DNA of 64,000 bases, from assembly GCF_001661265.1 (NCBI RefSeq), contig NW_017566994.1, positions 124,001-188,000 of the forward strand, given 5' to 3'. Below, piece after piece: positions 21,830 through 32,066 of the stretch (position 1 is its first letter; every line of letters starts with the position of its first letter). Made by a program: the position numbers and the translations under genes. This stretch comes from Saitoella complicata NRRL Y-17804. Its lineage: Eukaryota > Ascomycota > Saitoellomycetes > Saitoellales > Saitoellaceae. The notes under the pieces were generated by a model. It had not been told where the DNA came from and ran no database searches. It saw nothing but the letters and a program-made list of their open reading frames with translations.

Positions 21830-22521
21830 TCATTCCATCCCCAAATGCACACCCTTGAACCCCAATCCCATGACACCCATTCTCGTCCTCCTCAACCTCT
21901 GCTTCTTTCCCTCCTCCTCCCTCTTTCTCTCATTATTCTTCATAATCCTGTACGCCATTGCTATCAGCCTTCGCAATCGTCGCGTTCGCCGGTCACCCTT
22001 CAAAATAGCGTACCTCTTCGACTCTTCCTCAATCCTCCGCATATATGCAGCATTATACTTCTGATTCGGTCTGGGACGGTAATAACCGAGGTATGGTGGC
22101 TTACCGTTCGGACCGGGGCGGGGAGGCCAGGAGCGGGGGAAGGTCACGTTTTTGGTGACTGTGGGGGAGGTTAGCAGTGTATGCGTCCGAGAGACGTAGG
22201 TAGACGGACAGTCAAGGATCCCCGGAAGGCAGATACTAGAGGAATTCGCGGACGACGAAGCCAGCGTAGAATATGACCCTGTCCGCAACATGTCAGTTCA
22301 ACCCACGAGGAGCATATGAGTATCTGTCGTTGCAAACCTTTCGCAAAACTCAACTCTCGCATCTTTACTGCCGCCGCTAAATCCTCGATCAGGTTGATGG
22401 TATCATCCTTAATCTCGTCATCCGCGTACTTGTAAATCGTGACACGCTTTGTCTTGGGGAGGAGGGGGTGTATGCAGGAGATGAATGGGAAAGAAGGGAG
22501 CGCTGTAACCGTGGAAGTCAT
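21830..22521 (-). CDS. Hypothetical basic protein, three exons
   Basis: Exons 22338-22521, 22237-22278 and 21830-22158 join in frame to 184 residues. The introns have plausible donors (GTTTGC, GTATCT) and a GCTAAC branch before CCCACAG. The N-terminus contains KRVTIYKYADDEIKDDTIN. The middle is Pro/Gly-rich (WPPRPGPNGKPPYLGYY). The C-terminal half is very basic and helical (YNAAYMRRIEEESKRYAILKG, then RRTRRLRRLIAMAYRIMK). No signal peptide or recognised domain. In another phase exon 2 reads VIFYAGFVVREFL, membrane-like, followed at once by a stop, so an alternative short isoform cannot be ruled out. The basic C-terminus would suit an RNA- or ribosome-associated role, but that is only a guess. 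Confidence 0.5.
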
Positions 22522-22927
22522 TTGGGAAAGAGAATAGGAGAAGAGAGTCGTTTGTAGTGATATAAGGGGTGTTAGCCACAGGAATGAGCTGGTATGTTGG
22601 ATGGGTTGGTGAAGAGACTGATTGTATGCTTGAGCTTGAGGTTCTAATTAGGTTTTGGCGGGGCCGTGGGGAAGCTGGAGGGACGTCATAGAGCAGCAAA
22701 TCAAATATCAAAATGAACCTAAGATGAGGCTCAAAACGAAGCATATCCTGCACTATTCTAGCATAGTTTAATATTGACAGTTCTGTGTTAAATTTCAAAT
22801 CGGTCATGCGCTCATTACCGGCCGAGCTCCGCGGCGGCGATCGGCATGTCGAGTGAAGTACATACTGTACGGGCGTCGACATACGTACACTCTTCCCCCA
22901 AAAACACCACCAAGGTCAACTCAATTC
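22522..22927. promoter_or_regulatory. Divergent promoter region, hypothetical gene and HEL2
   Basis: About 406 bp between divergent start codons. The HEL2 frame continues 25 codons upstream of the chosen ATG into this region. No defined motif seen. Confidence 0.35.
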
Positions 22928-25396
22928 ATGGCGATGGATACAGCACAATCATCTCCAGCACCCTCAGCACTCATCTCAGACGCTCCGGCATTCGCTGCTG
23001 ATCACACAGCTCCTGCACAGAGGTCAAGAGGTGGAAGGCGGCGAGGAGGAGGAGGAGGCGGTGATCGTGGTGGAAGGGGCCAGAGATCGGAGAGAGCGCA
23101 GGGCGAGGAGCGTGAGCAGCAGGAGCAGGGAGGCGGCACGGATAAGGCGAAACCGAAACAGCGGAATCGTGGGCCGAAGGGAAAGAAGGATGGCGAGAAG
23201 GGCAACGCAAAGGCGGCGACGGGCAAGACTGACGGGGAGGCTGAGAAGCCCAAAACGTCTGTAGCGGTCGCTGTTGAGGCTGCGGAAGCTGGCGAGGACG
23301 ATACCACAGCAGAGGTCTGTTTCATTTGCGCCGAGCCGGTCATTTACAGCTGTGTGCCATCTTGCAATCACCGAACATGTCACATCTGTGCACTTCGTCT
23401 ACGAGCTCTCTACAAGAATAACACCTGCGCATATTGCAAAGCTGATCAACCAAATGTCATCTTCACCAAGGACGAAGAGAAGGAATACGATGATTTCAAG
23501 CCAGAGGACCTGCCGTTCAAAGACACGAAACTCGGTATATCGTTCGATTCACAACAAGTACAGGAAGACACCATTGTCCTTTTGCGCTTCAATTGTCCAG
23601 ACCCAACCTGTGATGTCGCATGTTCCGGATGGGACGACCTCGGTCTTCACGTCAAGCAAGCGCACAACAAGTTCCTCTGCAAGCTCTGTTTGGCAAACAA
23701 GAAGGTTTTTACACACGAACACACTCTCTTCACCACCCGCGAACTCGACCTCCACTACCGCAAGGGAGACGTCCAAGGTTCCGGCGAAGGGCCAACAGGT
23801 TTCAAGGGTCACCCGTCATGTGGTTTCTGTGTTATCTCGCTTTACGACGACGACGAACTCTTCCGCCACTGTCGTGAAAAGCACGAGAAATGTCACGTAT
23901 GCGATCAGATTGCACACGCTCCCAAACACCAGTATTATGTGAATTACGACTCCCTTGAGCAGCATTTCAAGCGTGATCACTATGTGTGTCCAGAGCGCGA
24001 GTGTCAGGAGCGAAAGTTCGTGGTGTTTGCAACAGAGCTGGACTTGAAGGCACACAAGCTGGAGGAGCACCCGAACAGATTATCCGCGACCGAGTTGCGT
24101 GATGCAAGGAAGATCAACGCCAACTTCCAGGTCGGCGCACCACCAGGTCGCGGTGGTCGTCGCGGTCCTCAAGCAGCTCCTGCACCCGCTGCACCAGCAG
24201 CGGGTGCACCAGAACACCTTAGCCGCGAAGAACAAGCGCTCATTCGCCAAACCCAAGTCAACTCCCTCCGTTCCCGCGCCCCTGCCGGTTTCGGCTCCCA
24301 GCTCAGTGAACCCGCAGCTCCGGTTCCACGTCAACCCGTCGTGGAGGCCGCACCCACGGATCGTTCGAACGCTATCCGACCCGGTGCGACACAGCTCCAG
24401 ATGGAGTCTTTCCCACCATTGGGTGCTGCGCCATCGAATGCACCCACGCCAAAGCCGAGACAGCCACAGGGGAGAGGAGAGGCTTTCCCGGCTTTGGGAA
24501 GTGGAAGCAGTTCTAGGCAGGCCAGTGTTGCATCTACGCCGAGAACTGGGAGTCCCGTCAGTGGTGATGTTGCTGCTCGTCATGCGGCTGTACGTGATCG
24601 CGCCTCTGCTCTCCTCGGTCACAATTCGGAGAAGTTGGCGCTGTTCACGCAAAATGTCGGATTATTCCGTAGTGGAACAACCTCGGCTACGGAGTTCGTC
24701 GTGACGATGGGTCGTTTATTCACCGGTGTCGAACTCGCTGACCTCGGCAAGATCCTTGGACAGGTCGCGGATTTGTTGGACAAGGAGGACAGGAAGGCAC
24801 AGCTCCTCTCCGCATGGCGAGACTGGAAGGTTAAGAACCAGGCTGAACATGAAGCATCGATGTTCCCTACTCTCTCCTCTGGCTCATCCACCGGATCCCC
24901 TGGCGTCGCCGGCGGCTCTCGAATCCTCAAGATCAAGAGTATGTCCGCACCCGGCGCACGCACCGCCAGCCGTACCGCGTCCGTGTGGAACAAGGTCGAG
25001 CAGGCATCGCGGTCATCGGGTGGTGTTGCTAAGGTTACTTCGGGCGTCGCTTCCCTAAACGTCCGTGGAAACGGAACTCCATCAACGGCGTGGTCAGCTT
25101 CCTCGAGTGGATCGTCAAAGCCATCTGTATCTCGCAACACGATCGCCTCTATGGTCTCGAACCGGCCGCCACCGGGCGGAGTCAATAGTGCAGCGTCCTT
25201 CCCTGCACTCCAACCAAGTGCCAAGCCTAGCCGTATCTACTACGGTGTTGACAAGAAGACAGCTGATCCAGTGAACATGTGGTCTACAGGTGGAGGAGAG
25301 TACTTTAATGATGACGAGCAAGAGCAAGATCATGACCAGAGCGGTGGTAAGAAGAAGAAGAAGCAGAAGCAGGTGTTGTTTAGGCACGGCTTGTAA
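22928..25396 (+). CDS. HEL2: Ribosome-collision sensor E3 ubiquitin ligase HEL2/ZNF598
   Basis: Single exon, about 822 residues from the ATG encoding MAMDTAQSSPAPS; an in-frame ATG further upstream is less likely. A basic Gly/Arg-rich N-terminus (GGRRRGGGGGGDRGGRG) precedes a RING finger near residues 132-175 (CFICAEPVIYSC..CNHRTCHICALRLRALY..CAYC). An array of C2H2-type fingers follows, near residues 210-380 (CPDPTCDVACSGWDDLGLH, CGFCVISLYDDDELFRHC, CHVCDQIAH, CPERECQERKFVVF). The middle is disordered and the tail is Lys-rich. The order matches Hel2/ZNF598, which detects collided ribosomes and ubiquitinates 40S proteins uS10 and uS3 to start ribosome-associated quality control. Confidence 0.95.
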   Translation: MAMDTAQSSPAPSALISDAPAFAADHTAPAQRSRGGRRRGGGGGGDRGGRGQRSERAQGEEREQQEQGGGTDKAKPKQRNRGPKGKKDGEKGNAKAATGKTDGEAEKPKTSVAVAVEAAEAGEDDTTAEVCFICAEPVIYSCVPSCNHRTCHICALRLRALYKNNTCAYCKADQPNVIFTKDEEKEYDDFKPEDLPFKDTKLGISFDSQQVQEDTIVLLRFNCPDPTCDVACSGWDDLGLHVKQAHNKFLCKLCLANKKVFTHEHTLFTTRELDLHYRKGDVQGSGEGPTGFKGHPSCGFCVISLYDDDELFRHCREKHEKCHVCDQIAHAPKHQYYVNYDSLEQHFKRDHYVCPERECQERKFVVFATELDLKAHKLEEHPNRLSATELRDARKINANFQVGAPPGRGGRRGPQAAPAPAAPAAGAPEHLSREEQALIRQTQVNSLRSRAPAGFGSQLSEPAAPVPRQPVVEAAPTDRSNAIRPGATQLQMESFPPLGAAPSNAPTPKPRQPQGRGEAFPALGSGSSSRQASVASTPRTGSPVSGDVAARHAAVRDRASALLGHNSEKLALFTQNVGLFRSGTTSATEFVVTMGRLFTGVELADLGKILGQVADLLDKEDRKAQLLSAWRDWKVKNQAEHEASMFPTLSSGSSTGSPGVAGGSRILKIKSMSAPGARTASRTASVWNKVEQASRSSGGVAKVTSGVASLNVRGNGTPSTAWSASSSGSSKPSVSRNTIASMVSNRPPPGGVNSAASFPALQPSAKPSRIYYGVDKKTADPVNMWSTGGGEYFNDDEQEQDHDQSGGKKKKKQKQVLFRHGL

Positions 25397-26134
25397 GCTA
25401 AATCAGTAGAATTTTGAAGTATGTATGTTTTGCGGGTGGTTACGATCATGGTATTGTTGGGGCGCTAGAGTTGCATCGTCATAGCTTCTGGAATTATCGA
25501 TAACATCGCATCAGAATCGTACCTTCAATGAACGTATCACCCTATACTCCTTCCTCTCAGCTGCTTCTGCCAAAGCCCTGCTAGTACCATGGTCAATCAG
25601 ACTCGCCGGATCCGGACCTGCACGCTAAAGATTTAGCGCCAAGAGAATTCTTACTCACTAGAATCCGCCCGCTCGAATTGTCCCTCTAGCCAACTACCCA
25701 TGCAACAGAGTACGTGTCGCGGCGGGACTCGCCCCTTTGGCGGTCGCTTTCCAGAATTATGCCCTGTCCTCTCAGTAAGTGTGCCGGTCCGACCCTTCTC
25801 ACAGGTTTCAATGCGTGGACGGCAGGGACTTTGTGAACTTTCAAGACCTGACTCCTTGGGATGAGCGGCAAAGTCTCGCATCTGGGCGAGAACTGGTGCA
25901 TTTTGCTTCGTTTGTGATTGTATCTCTCGTTTTCGTAGTTGCGTGTTCGTGAGGACACCCGGCGGTGAAAACAAGACGTACAAGCTGCCATTTAACTCCT
26001 TGAAACATTCACGAAGGGGTATGCATCAGGTCATAATCTGTCTGTATCCATCTATCCATCTATAATCCCTCTCAAGTTTACTAAAAGCCGTGCTACCAAA
26101 TATGCCACTAAAGTATGCAATAAATCATCTTTTT
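25397..26134. other. Convergent intergenic region, HEL2 to ERD1
   Basis: 738 bp between two convergent stop codons. Overlapping frames of about 100 codons on the minus strand (25651-25991) are not family-like and have no splice pattern. I see nothing I can support. Confidence 0.4.
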
Positions 26135-27790
26135 TCACGCAACATACTTCCCCGGCCCACTCATCTCCCCCATCTCCATCTCCCCATCCTCCAAATCTCC
26201 CTTAATAGCCTCGAGCGGCAAATACCCACTGTGCGTACCCCCCTTCCTGACCCATTCCGTCTCCACCCTAAACACGATCCACATCCATCTTCTAATAACC
26301 TCTACTGTTTCGAGCATGAAAATTCCGCCTTCTAAGTCGTTGAGATGGTGGAGGTGTGTGGAGAGTTTGAGGGACCAGGTCATCCTGTAGATAGCCCTCC
26401 TGTTAGTATTCAGAAGAATAGATCCTGGAGGAATTCTACCTACCTCAAACATAAATCGAGGACCACGGCAACGTAGTAAGTCATCTTCGAAGGGAAATGT
26501 AATCGTGATCGCAACCCCCAAAGTCTCTCTCCTGGTGCCGCCGGATCAACCGTGAGAATCGTCAAATCCCAATCTTTCACGACGTCCCACCAGAAGGAGT
26601 AAATGGAATTGATCAGAACGGCAAGGATCCTGTGAGCCATCCATCAGTACTGAATCGGAATTTTACGATTGGTTTTGGTTCACCATAATCTCCAAATCTG
26701 GACCTCCCCAAACCAAACTTTCTCAGGGTTCATCTCCTCCAATGGAGAAATGTAGGATCGCTGCATGGCTGATAGGATGATAACGGGAAATGCAGTACTG
26801 TATTTCACTGCGTTCAGGATGTGCCAAATCCCCGAATCGCGGGCTCGTCGATACTCCGTGATACATTGTCGTAGACGGATGAAGTACGGGATACTGTTTG
26901 CCAGTCGTCAGTCATGATCTGAATAATACAGAGAGAAGTCATACCTCAATACTAGAGGAATCACGTATTTTCCACCACAAGCTCTGTCTGGTTTGGAGGT
27001 AGTGGAGACACCGGTGAGGAACATGCATCCCGTCACCCACAAATCGCCAAGAACTTTTGCGTAGGAGGTGAGGATATCGGCGAGCATCACATCAGCGAAC
27101 TTGGTGTCGCGACCGATACCACCGGTAAGAACTCGTCCAAGAGAGCTGTACCCACCATGCATCAGTAACAGCACAAAAAGTATTGAAGAAGAAGGCACCT
27201 CAAAAACTGATACCGCCAGTGCTGATGCAACACATTAAACGGACTGAACAACACCGCTGCCAGGAATGCAAAACAACTCAGCGGCAACACCTCCCACTCA
27301 ATAATCGCAACCTCATCGCCTCCCGTAAACCCCCAAAACACCGCTAAGCACAAAGCTGTGAAAGCCGTGACAGCTATCGCAATATCATATATCGGGCGAT
27401 ACAAGCCTTGTGGACTCAACCCACGTCGCCGTCGCGGATGTAAGATTGGTACTGGATCGACTCCGCTCAGGTGTAGGAGGTGGAGAGAAGATGCGTATGC
27501 CCATATCCCCAACGAAATGATAAACGCGACACGGAATGGGAGTGGGAAGCGCGAGTCGAATGTGCCCTCGTTCACGTCGAGATCCTGTAGTTCAGTCAGC
27601 ATTACTGCCATTGGGAACGTTTTTGCGAGCAACTTACCATAGAGGACACAAATTGCACCAAATCCTTCAATGGTTTCTTGACGTCTTCAATCTTCATTGC
27701 GGGACGGTATAGACGACGTGCATTGGCCAGGGCGCCGGCCAGTGCATTTGCGGGGGAGTTCGGGGAAGGTGTCCGAGAGCGCAACAACAT
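26135..27790 (-). CDS. ERD1: EXS-domain Golgi protein ERD1
   Basis: Six exons (27638-27790, 27199-27584, 26945-27145, 26684-26893, 26444-26629, 26135-26384) join to 461 residues. Multiple transmembrane helices include FRVAFIISLGIWAYASSLHLL. EXS-domain signatures include HWRYQFLSSLGRVLTGG, FADVMLADILTSYAKVLGD, FIRLRQCITEYRR, VQIWRLWILAVLINSIYSFWWD and the late segment LEGGIFMLETVEVIRRWMW. Yeast Erd1 recycles phosphate from Golgi glycosylation and is needed for retention of ER lumenal proteins and glycosyltransferases. The first 31 residues are low-complexity; a downstream ATG (at 27697, MKIEDVKKPLK) may be the true start. As drawn, the start lies 22 bp from that of PEX10. Confidence 0.9.
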
Positions 27791-27812
27791 CCCTCGACGA
27801 AATTCAATTCAT

Positions 27813-28988
27813 ATGCCTGATCAAGACGATTACAATTTCCCATTCGCTGCTCAGCCGGACATCAGTGCGTTGGCATCAGCATTCCCTTGTAGTGGAGACT
27901 GATCAAGACCTGCAGTCCGCGCAAACCAGAAAGATGCCTACTTCCAGGGTATGCTTCACGAGCAGTTCTCCTCCCTCGTCCAGAACATCCTCGGTATGCA
28001 TTAAGCCCTTCCCTTTTGGCGCAGCGGCTGATTGATGGTGATCAGGCGCAAGATGGCTCCACCACAACTCCCGCGAACTCAAACTCTTCTCCGAGATCCT
28101 CTACCTCTCTCTCACAACCCTAGCCGGTATCCGAACACTAGGGGAGGAATACACAGATATGCTATACGCGGACAGTAAGAACAGGTCGAGACCTACCTTA
28201 AAGGTGCGCGGTATCTCTTGAGTCCGTATGTTTTGGCTGACGAATATTGCGTACAGCGACGAGCGGCATTCGTGTTTTCCAGCACTTTACTTCCGTACAT
28301 CCTCGTCAAGTCATGGCCGAAGATCCGGGAACGACTAAAGAAGACATGGATCGCACGGTCATTGACGCCTCGTGAGCAATCGCAACCTTCGACACGCCTG
28401 GGGCAAGTGCGTAATACTGCCCTGCGCACGCTAAACGCCGCTCTCTCCCTTGAGAACCTGTATGCGGTACACCTAGCCGTCTTCTACTTCAGTGGAGCAT
28501 ACTACAGTCTTTCGAAACGACTATGGAATCTGCGATATGTAGGTATCCGAGCTCTCATTGCAAGAGTTATGCTGACGCGGTGGCAGATATTCACTCGAAA
28601 GCTACAGCCACATGAACAGCGTGCAGGCTATGAGGTGCTGGGAGCCCTCCTCATGGTCCAGCTCGCCGCACGAGGGTACCTCTACCTCTCTTCCTCCTCG
28701 GAGTCCTCCTCCATCAGTACCTCAGCTCCCTCCCTCACGTCCGACGAAAAACAACTTCCCACTCCCACCACCACAACATCACTCGATGATCCAACCTCCC
28801 TCGCCTTCATCCCTCCTCAATCCCGCACCTGCACCCTTTGCCTCTCCCCCATGACTGACCCCACTAGCACACCCTGCGGCCACCTCTTCTGTTGGGAATG
28901 TATCCAGGACTGGGTGCGGGAGAAGCCTGAATGCCCGTTGTGTCGGCAGGGGGTCAGGATGTCTGAAGCGGTTCCATTACGAGGATAA
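27813..28988 (+). CDS. PEX10: Peroxisomal RING E3 ligase PEX10
   Basis: Five exons: 27813-27864, 27916-27993, 28046-28203, 28257-28538 and 28587-28988; 323 residues. Family features are FAAQPDIIRANQKDAYF at the N-terminus and the SRELKLFSEILYLSLTTLAG helix region. LENLYAVHLAVFYFSGAYYS and LLMVQLAARGYLYL are membrane segments of the Pex2/Pex12 fold. A C-terminal C3HC4 RING follows (CTLCLSPMTDPTSTPCGHLF, then CIQDW and CPLCRQ). Pex10 forms the peroxisomal retrotranslocation ligase with Pex2 and Pex12 and ubiquitinates Pex5. The last intron (28539-28586) is 48 bp, a multiple of three without a stop, so its retention would add 16 residues between RY and IFTRKLQ. I treat it as an intron because removal restores the family sequence. 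Confidence 0.93.
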
Positions 28989-29041
28989 CCAAACACTCTT
29001 CAAATGACCCAATGGGATGGGAGTGGGGTGGCGTTGAATAG

Positions 29042-29737
29042 CTACATTAGCGACATGAAATCCATAATACCCGGTCCACCTCCATCCTTCTTTTGGTCTT
29101 GTTTGGATTTGGCGAGCATGGCCTGTAGTCCCATTTTGGCGCTCTTCTTTCTCTTCTTTGGTGTTCCGGCGGGGCTGGGAGTATTGGATGTTGGTGCGGG
29201 CGAGGAGCGGGCAGAGTGTGGCAGTGAGGCAGGTGCTGGTGATGGAGATGATTTGGCCGCTGCTTTCGAGGGTGCGGAGGTGGGTTTTGATTCGGGTGCT
29301 GGGATGGATAGTGGTGATGCAAACGTCGGCGCTGGATATTCCATTTCGAAAGTAGTTTGTCGCGTGCATGTTTGGCAGTTGTAAACCAGTTTTGACTTGA
29401 TAGGTTCATCCTTATTCCTCCGCTCTTCAATCTCCTTCTTCTTCACCTCCTTCCGTCTCTTCTTACTCATCTTCTTCCGCTCCTCTCCTACTGCGTCCCT
29501 CTTTCTCTTCTTCTCATCCCTCGTTTGTACACTCACATTCCACCCCGGCAAAAACAACGATCCACACCCGCCACAAACCTTCCTCCTCACCCTATCATGC
29601 AACAGAACATTCTTTTCCTCCGCATGAGAGAGGAATTGAGACATGAGGTGTGCTGCAACGGAGGGTGAGGAGAGGGCAAGGGAGTGGGATGCGGCGAAGA
29701 GGTGGGTGAGGCGGGAGGAGGTGTCTGCTGATGCCAT
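29042..29737 (-). CDS. RNase P/MRP protein subunit, Rpr2/Snm1 family
   Basis: Single exon, 231 residues. The N-terminal helical region (SRLTHLFAASHSLAL...LMSQFLSHAEEKNVLL) is followed by the conserved RRKVCGGCGSLFLPG and, after a very Lys-rich insert, YNCQTCTRQTTFE. The two CxxC pairs form the zinc ribbon of the Rpr2/Rpp21/Snm1 family. These subunits bind the RNase P or MRP RNA and help process pre-tRNA or pre-rRNA. The C-terminus is Pro/Ser/Ala-rich and basic. I cannot tell Rpr2 from Snm1 by eye; the long insert and tail favour Snm1 slightly. It is convergent with PEX10 (53 bp). Confidence 0.85.
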   Translation of the reverse strand: MASADTSSRLTHLFAASHSLALSSPSVAAHLMSQFLSHAEEKNVLLHDRVRRKVCGGCGSLFLPGWNVSVQTRDEKKRKRDAVGEERKKMSKKRRKEVKKKEIEERRNKDEPIKSKLVYNCQTCTRQTTFEMEYPAPTFASPLSIPAPESKPTSAPSKAAAKSSPSPAPASLPHSARSSPAPTSNTPSPAGTPKKRKKSAKMGLQAMLAKSKQDQKKDGGGPGIMDFMSLM

Positions 29738-30297
29738 GGAGATGGATCGAGGTCGGTTGTTGGTTGTTGGTTGTCGGTTTTTCTCGAGGCGCGACCGGGA
29801 CGGCGGGAATGCAGGAACCCGGACCAGGGAAACCTTAGAGAGCCTGTGTTGATCTATCAGGACCGCAATTGGAGGTATGCCTATACGAATATTTAGACAG
29901 TCTGTGCAGTGAGGCTTCTGATTTCAACCTTCTACCAGCAACCGAAGCTGGACAAATCAACCCTCCCAGATCCATCCATCATCGATCTGCAGCTGCGCCG
30001 GCCAAGTTTTGCGCTTGACCCCACACTCGCTGGCCCTTGAGCGCACGCGCACAGCCTAGACAACAACAGTCAACACCCAACCTCCCGGAGAACACAGCCT
30101 CTTGGACGAATAGGAGTCGACCGGTTCGCATCCAGATCCATCTTGGCATATTGGCAGAGGCATAGCGACCGTATCCTGTCATCTTTCACCTTTCCTAAAG
30201 CTCTGCTGAGCCTTTAACCGTGTCCACGGTGCACGTGTCCTGAAACGCACCAGAACGACCGCCGAACACCAACTGGTGCAGCATTCATTCCATCAAA
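29738..30297. promoter_or_regulatory. Divergent intergenic region, RNase P subunit and RhoGAP
   Basis: 560 bp holding both promoters. It includes a GCACGTGT E-box-like site near 30230, close to the RhoGAP start. No gene supported. Confidence 0.4.
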
Positions 30298-31448
30298 ATG
30301 TCAGTCCCACCTCCACTTCCGCCACGGACGTCCTCACCCGTCTCCATCCTCGCAAACCCCACCAACGGCGCTGCACCCCCTCCTCTGCCACCACGAACGC
30401 GTTCACCGGTACACGTCACGTACGCTCCACCACCGCGGTCACCACCACCCAGAAGCGAGACAACTTCTCCACGACTGTTATCACCCCCTGCTCACGCTAC
30501 GGGATTTAACGGGTTTATGCACAGGTTTCGGTCACCGCGGAAGATGATTGTGGAGAGTAGGGAAAAGATGAAGGAGTTTACGCGTGGACGAGAAGACGGC
30601 GTGAATGCGGGTACAGGTTTGGCGACAACCACTGTGACGCCGCCGCAGAGTCCGCGGATACATGTTTTTGGGATGGAGTTGCGGGAGGCTGTAATATTGA
30701 CGCGAACGACACAAACACGAGGACAAGGTGAGAGCGCGGCGAGGTATTGGTTGCCAGCAATCATTACGCGGTCAATATCGTACTTGAACAAGCATGGTCT
30801 GGACGAGGAGGGGGTTTACCGAGTTCCGGGGTCGACGAATACCGTACAGAGATTACGGCGAGCATTTGAGGAGGGAGGTGACTATGAAATTGACGAGGAC
30901 GACGAGACGAGGGGGATGGAAGACCCACATGCCGTCGCGAGTCTGCTAAAAGCATACCTACGAGAACGTGTGTTTTCCGCTCTGTCGACGTTGATAGTGA
31001 CTAACAAACGCATACAGTACCATCACCACTCTTTCCATACGAAACCCATCTCGCCCTCAACACTCTCCTCCTCTCCTACACCGGCATCCCCGCCTTCACA
31101 ATCCAAGCCTCAACCCCCCAAACCCAACCATCCTCTCCGCCACCCCCACCACCTCCTTCGACAACCCTCCCCACCGCCCTTGGCCACTTCCTCTCCAAAC
31201 TCCCTCCCTACAACTTTTATCTGCTGAGGACATTGACGCATCATCTCGCGTCGGTGGTTGCAGCGAGTGAGGTTAACAAGATGACGATCAGTAATTTGGG
31301 CTTGATTTTTTGTCCGGGGTTAGGGATTAGCTCGGTTCTTTTTGGGGTGCTTGTGGGGGAGTGGGAGGCTGTTTGGGGTGGGGTTAGGTGTGAGACAGAG
31401 GTTGAGGCGTTGAGTCAGGAAAGCCGGGAACGAGGGGGTGTGGCATAG
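30298..31448 (+). CDS. RhoGAP domain protein
   Basis: Two exons, 30298-30967 and 31018-31448, 366 residues. The N-terminus has polyproline SH3-type motifs (PPPLPPRT twice). The GAP domain spans about residues 120-350: FGMELREAV, IITRSISYLNKHGLDEEG, then VYRVPGSTNTV with the arginine finger, DPHAVASLLKAYLREL/P joined across the intron, LFPYETHLAL, and NKMTISNLGLIFCPGL near the end. A Pro-rich insert (residues about 250-275) interrupts the domain between helices. It should switch off Rho/Cdc42-type GTPases that steer polarity. The C-terminus after the domain is short. The spliced junction rebuilds the conserved LP.PLFP motif, which supports the intron. Confidence 0.9.
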
Positions 31449-32066
31449 CAGACTTATGCATGGGATAGTTGACCCGGGGTATGAAAGGGTCCTGTGAGTT
31501 GCGCCGTGACAGCCAGGATGGAAGGGGACGGGTCTCATCATCGGACGGTGAAAGGGGGGAATTACGTTCACATATGCCGGTCATCTGTGATACTGCTAAG
31601 ATAATACTACATCAATAATAACTTTCAATTGAGTTCAGGCGATGTTTCGCAGGCATGTATGCAACTGTCAAATGCGGGATCGGCGGATCCATTCTTCCGC
31701 GGACGGAAATCGCTCCCGAACTTGACTGAGCTGCGACGTGACGTGACGTGATAGGTGTAGACAGGAAGGAGGAGGTCAATACCATCATGGATCTTTAGCT
31801 GACGGTCCGAATCACTCTTCGTGGTCACCCGGGCGGCAAGGTGGGTCCCGAGACCCCTCACATGTCCGGATCCATGTTCGACAACCCTGGCGATCTGCAC
31901 ATGTGCCCCACATACCAATTAATCAGCAAGGATGAGATGAGGGACATACCCCGCTTGCAATTGCACGCTTCCGACTTGGCTCCTCGAGGGTATAAAAGGG
32001 ACCAAGGGTCCTCCTATCCATTGATCTGATCCCTAACTATCCAGTGTCACCCATCACCAACCAACA
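31449..32066 (+). promoter_or_regulatory. Promoter region of the alpha/beta hydrolase gene
   Basis: 618 bp without a gene. It holds two overlapping TGACGTG elements (31739-31745 and 31744-31750) inside a GACGT tandem run at 31735-31752. A good TATA box, TATAAAAG, lies at 31991-31998, 69 bp upstream of the start codon at 32067. TGACGTG is the core of both CRE/ATF sites and the Hac1-type unfolded-protein-response element. Confidence 0.55.
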
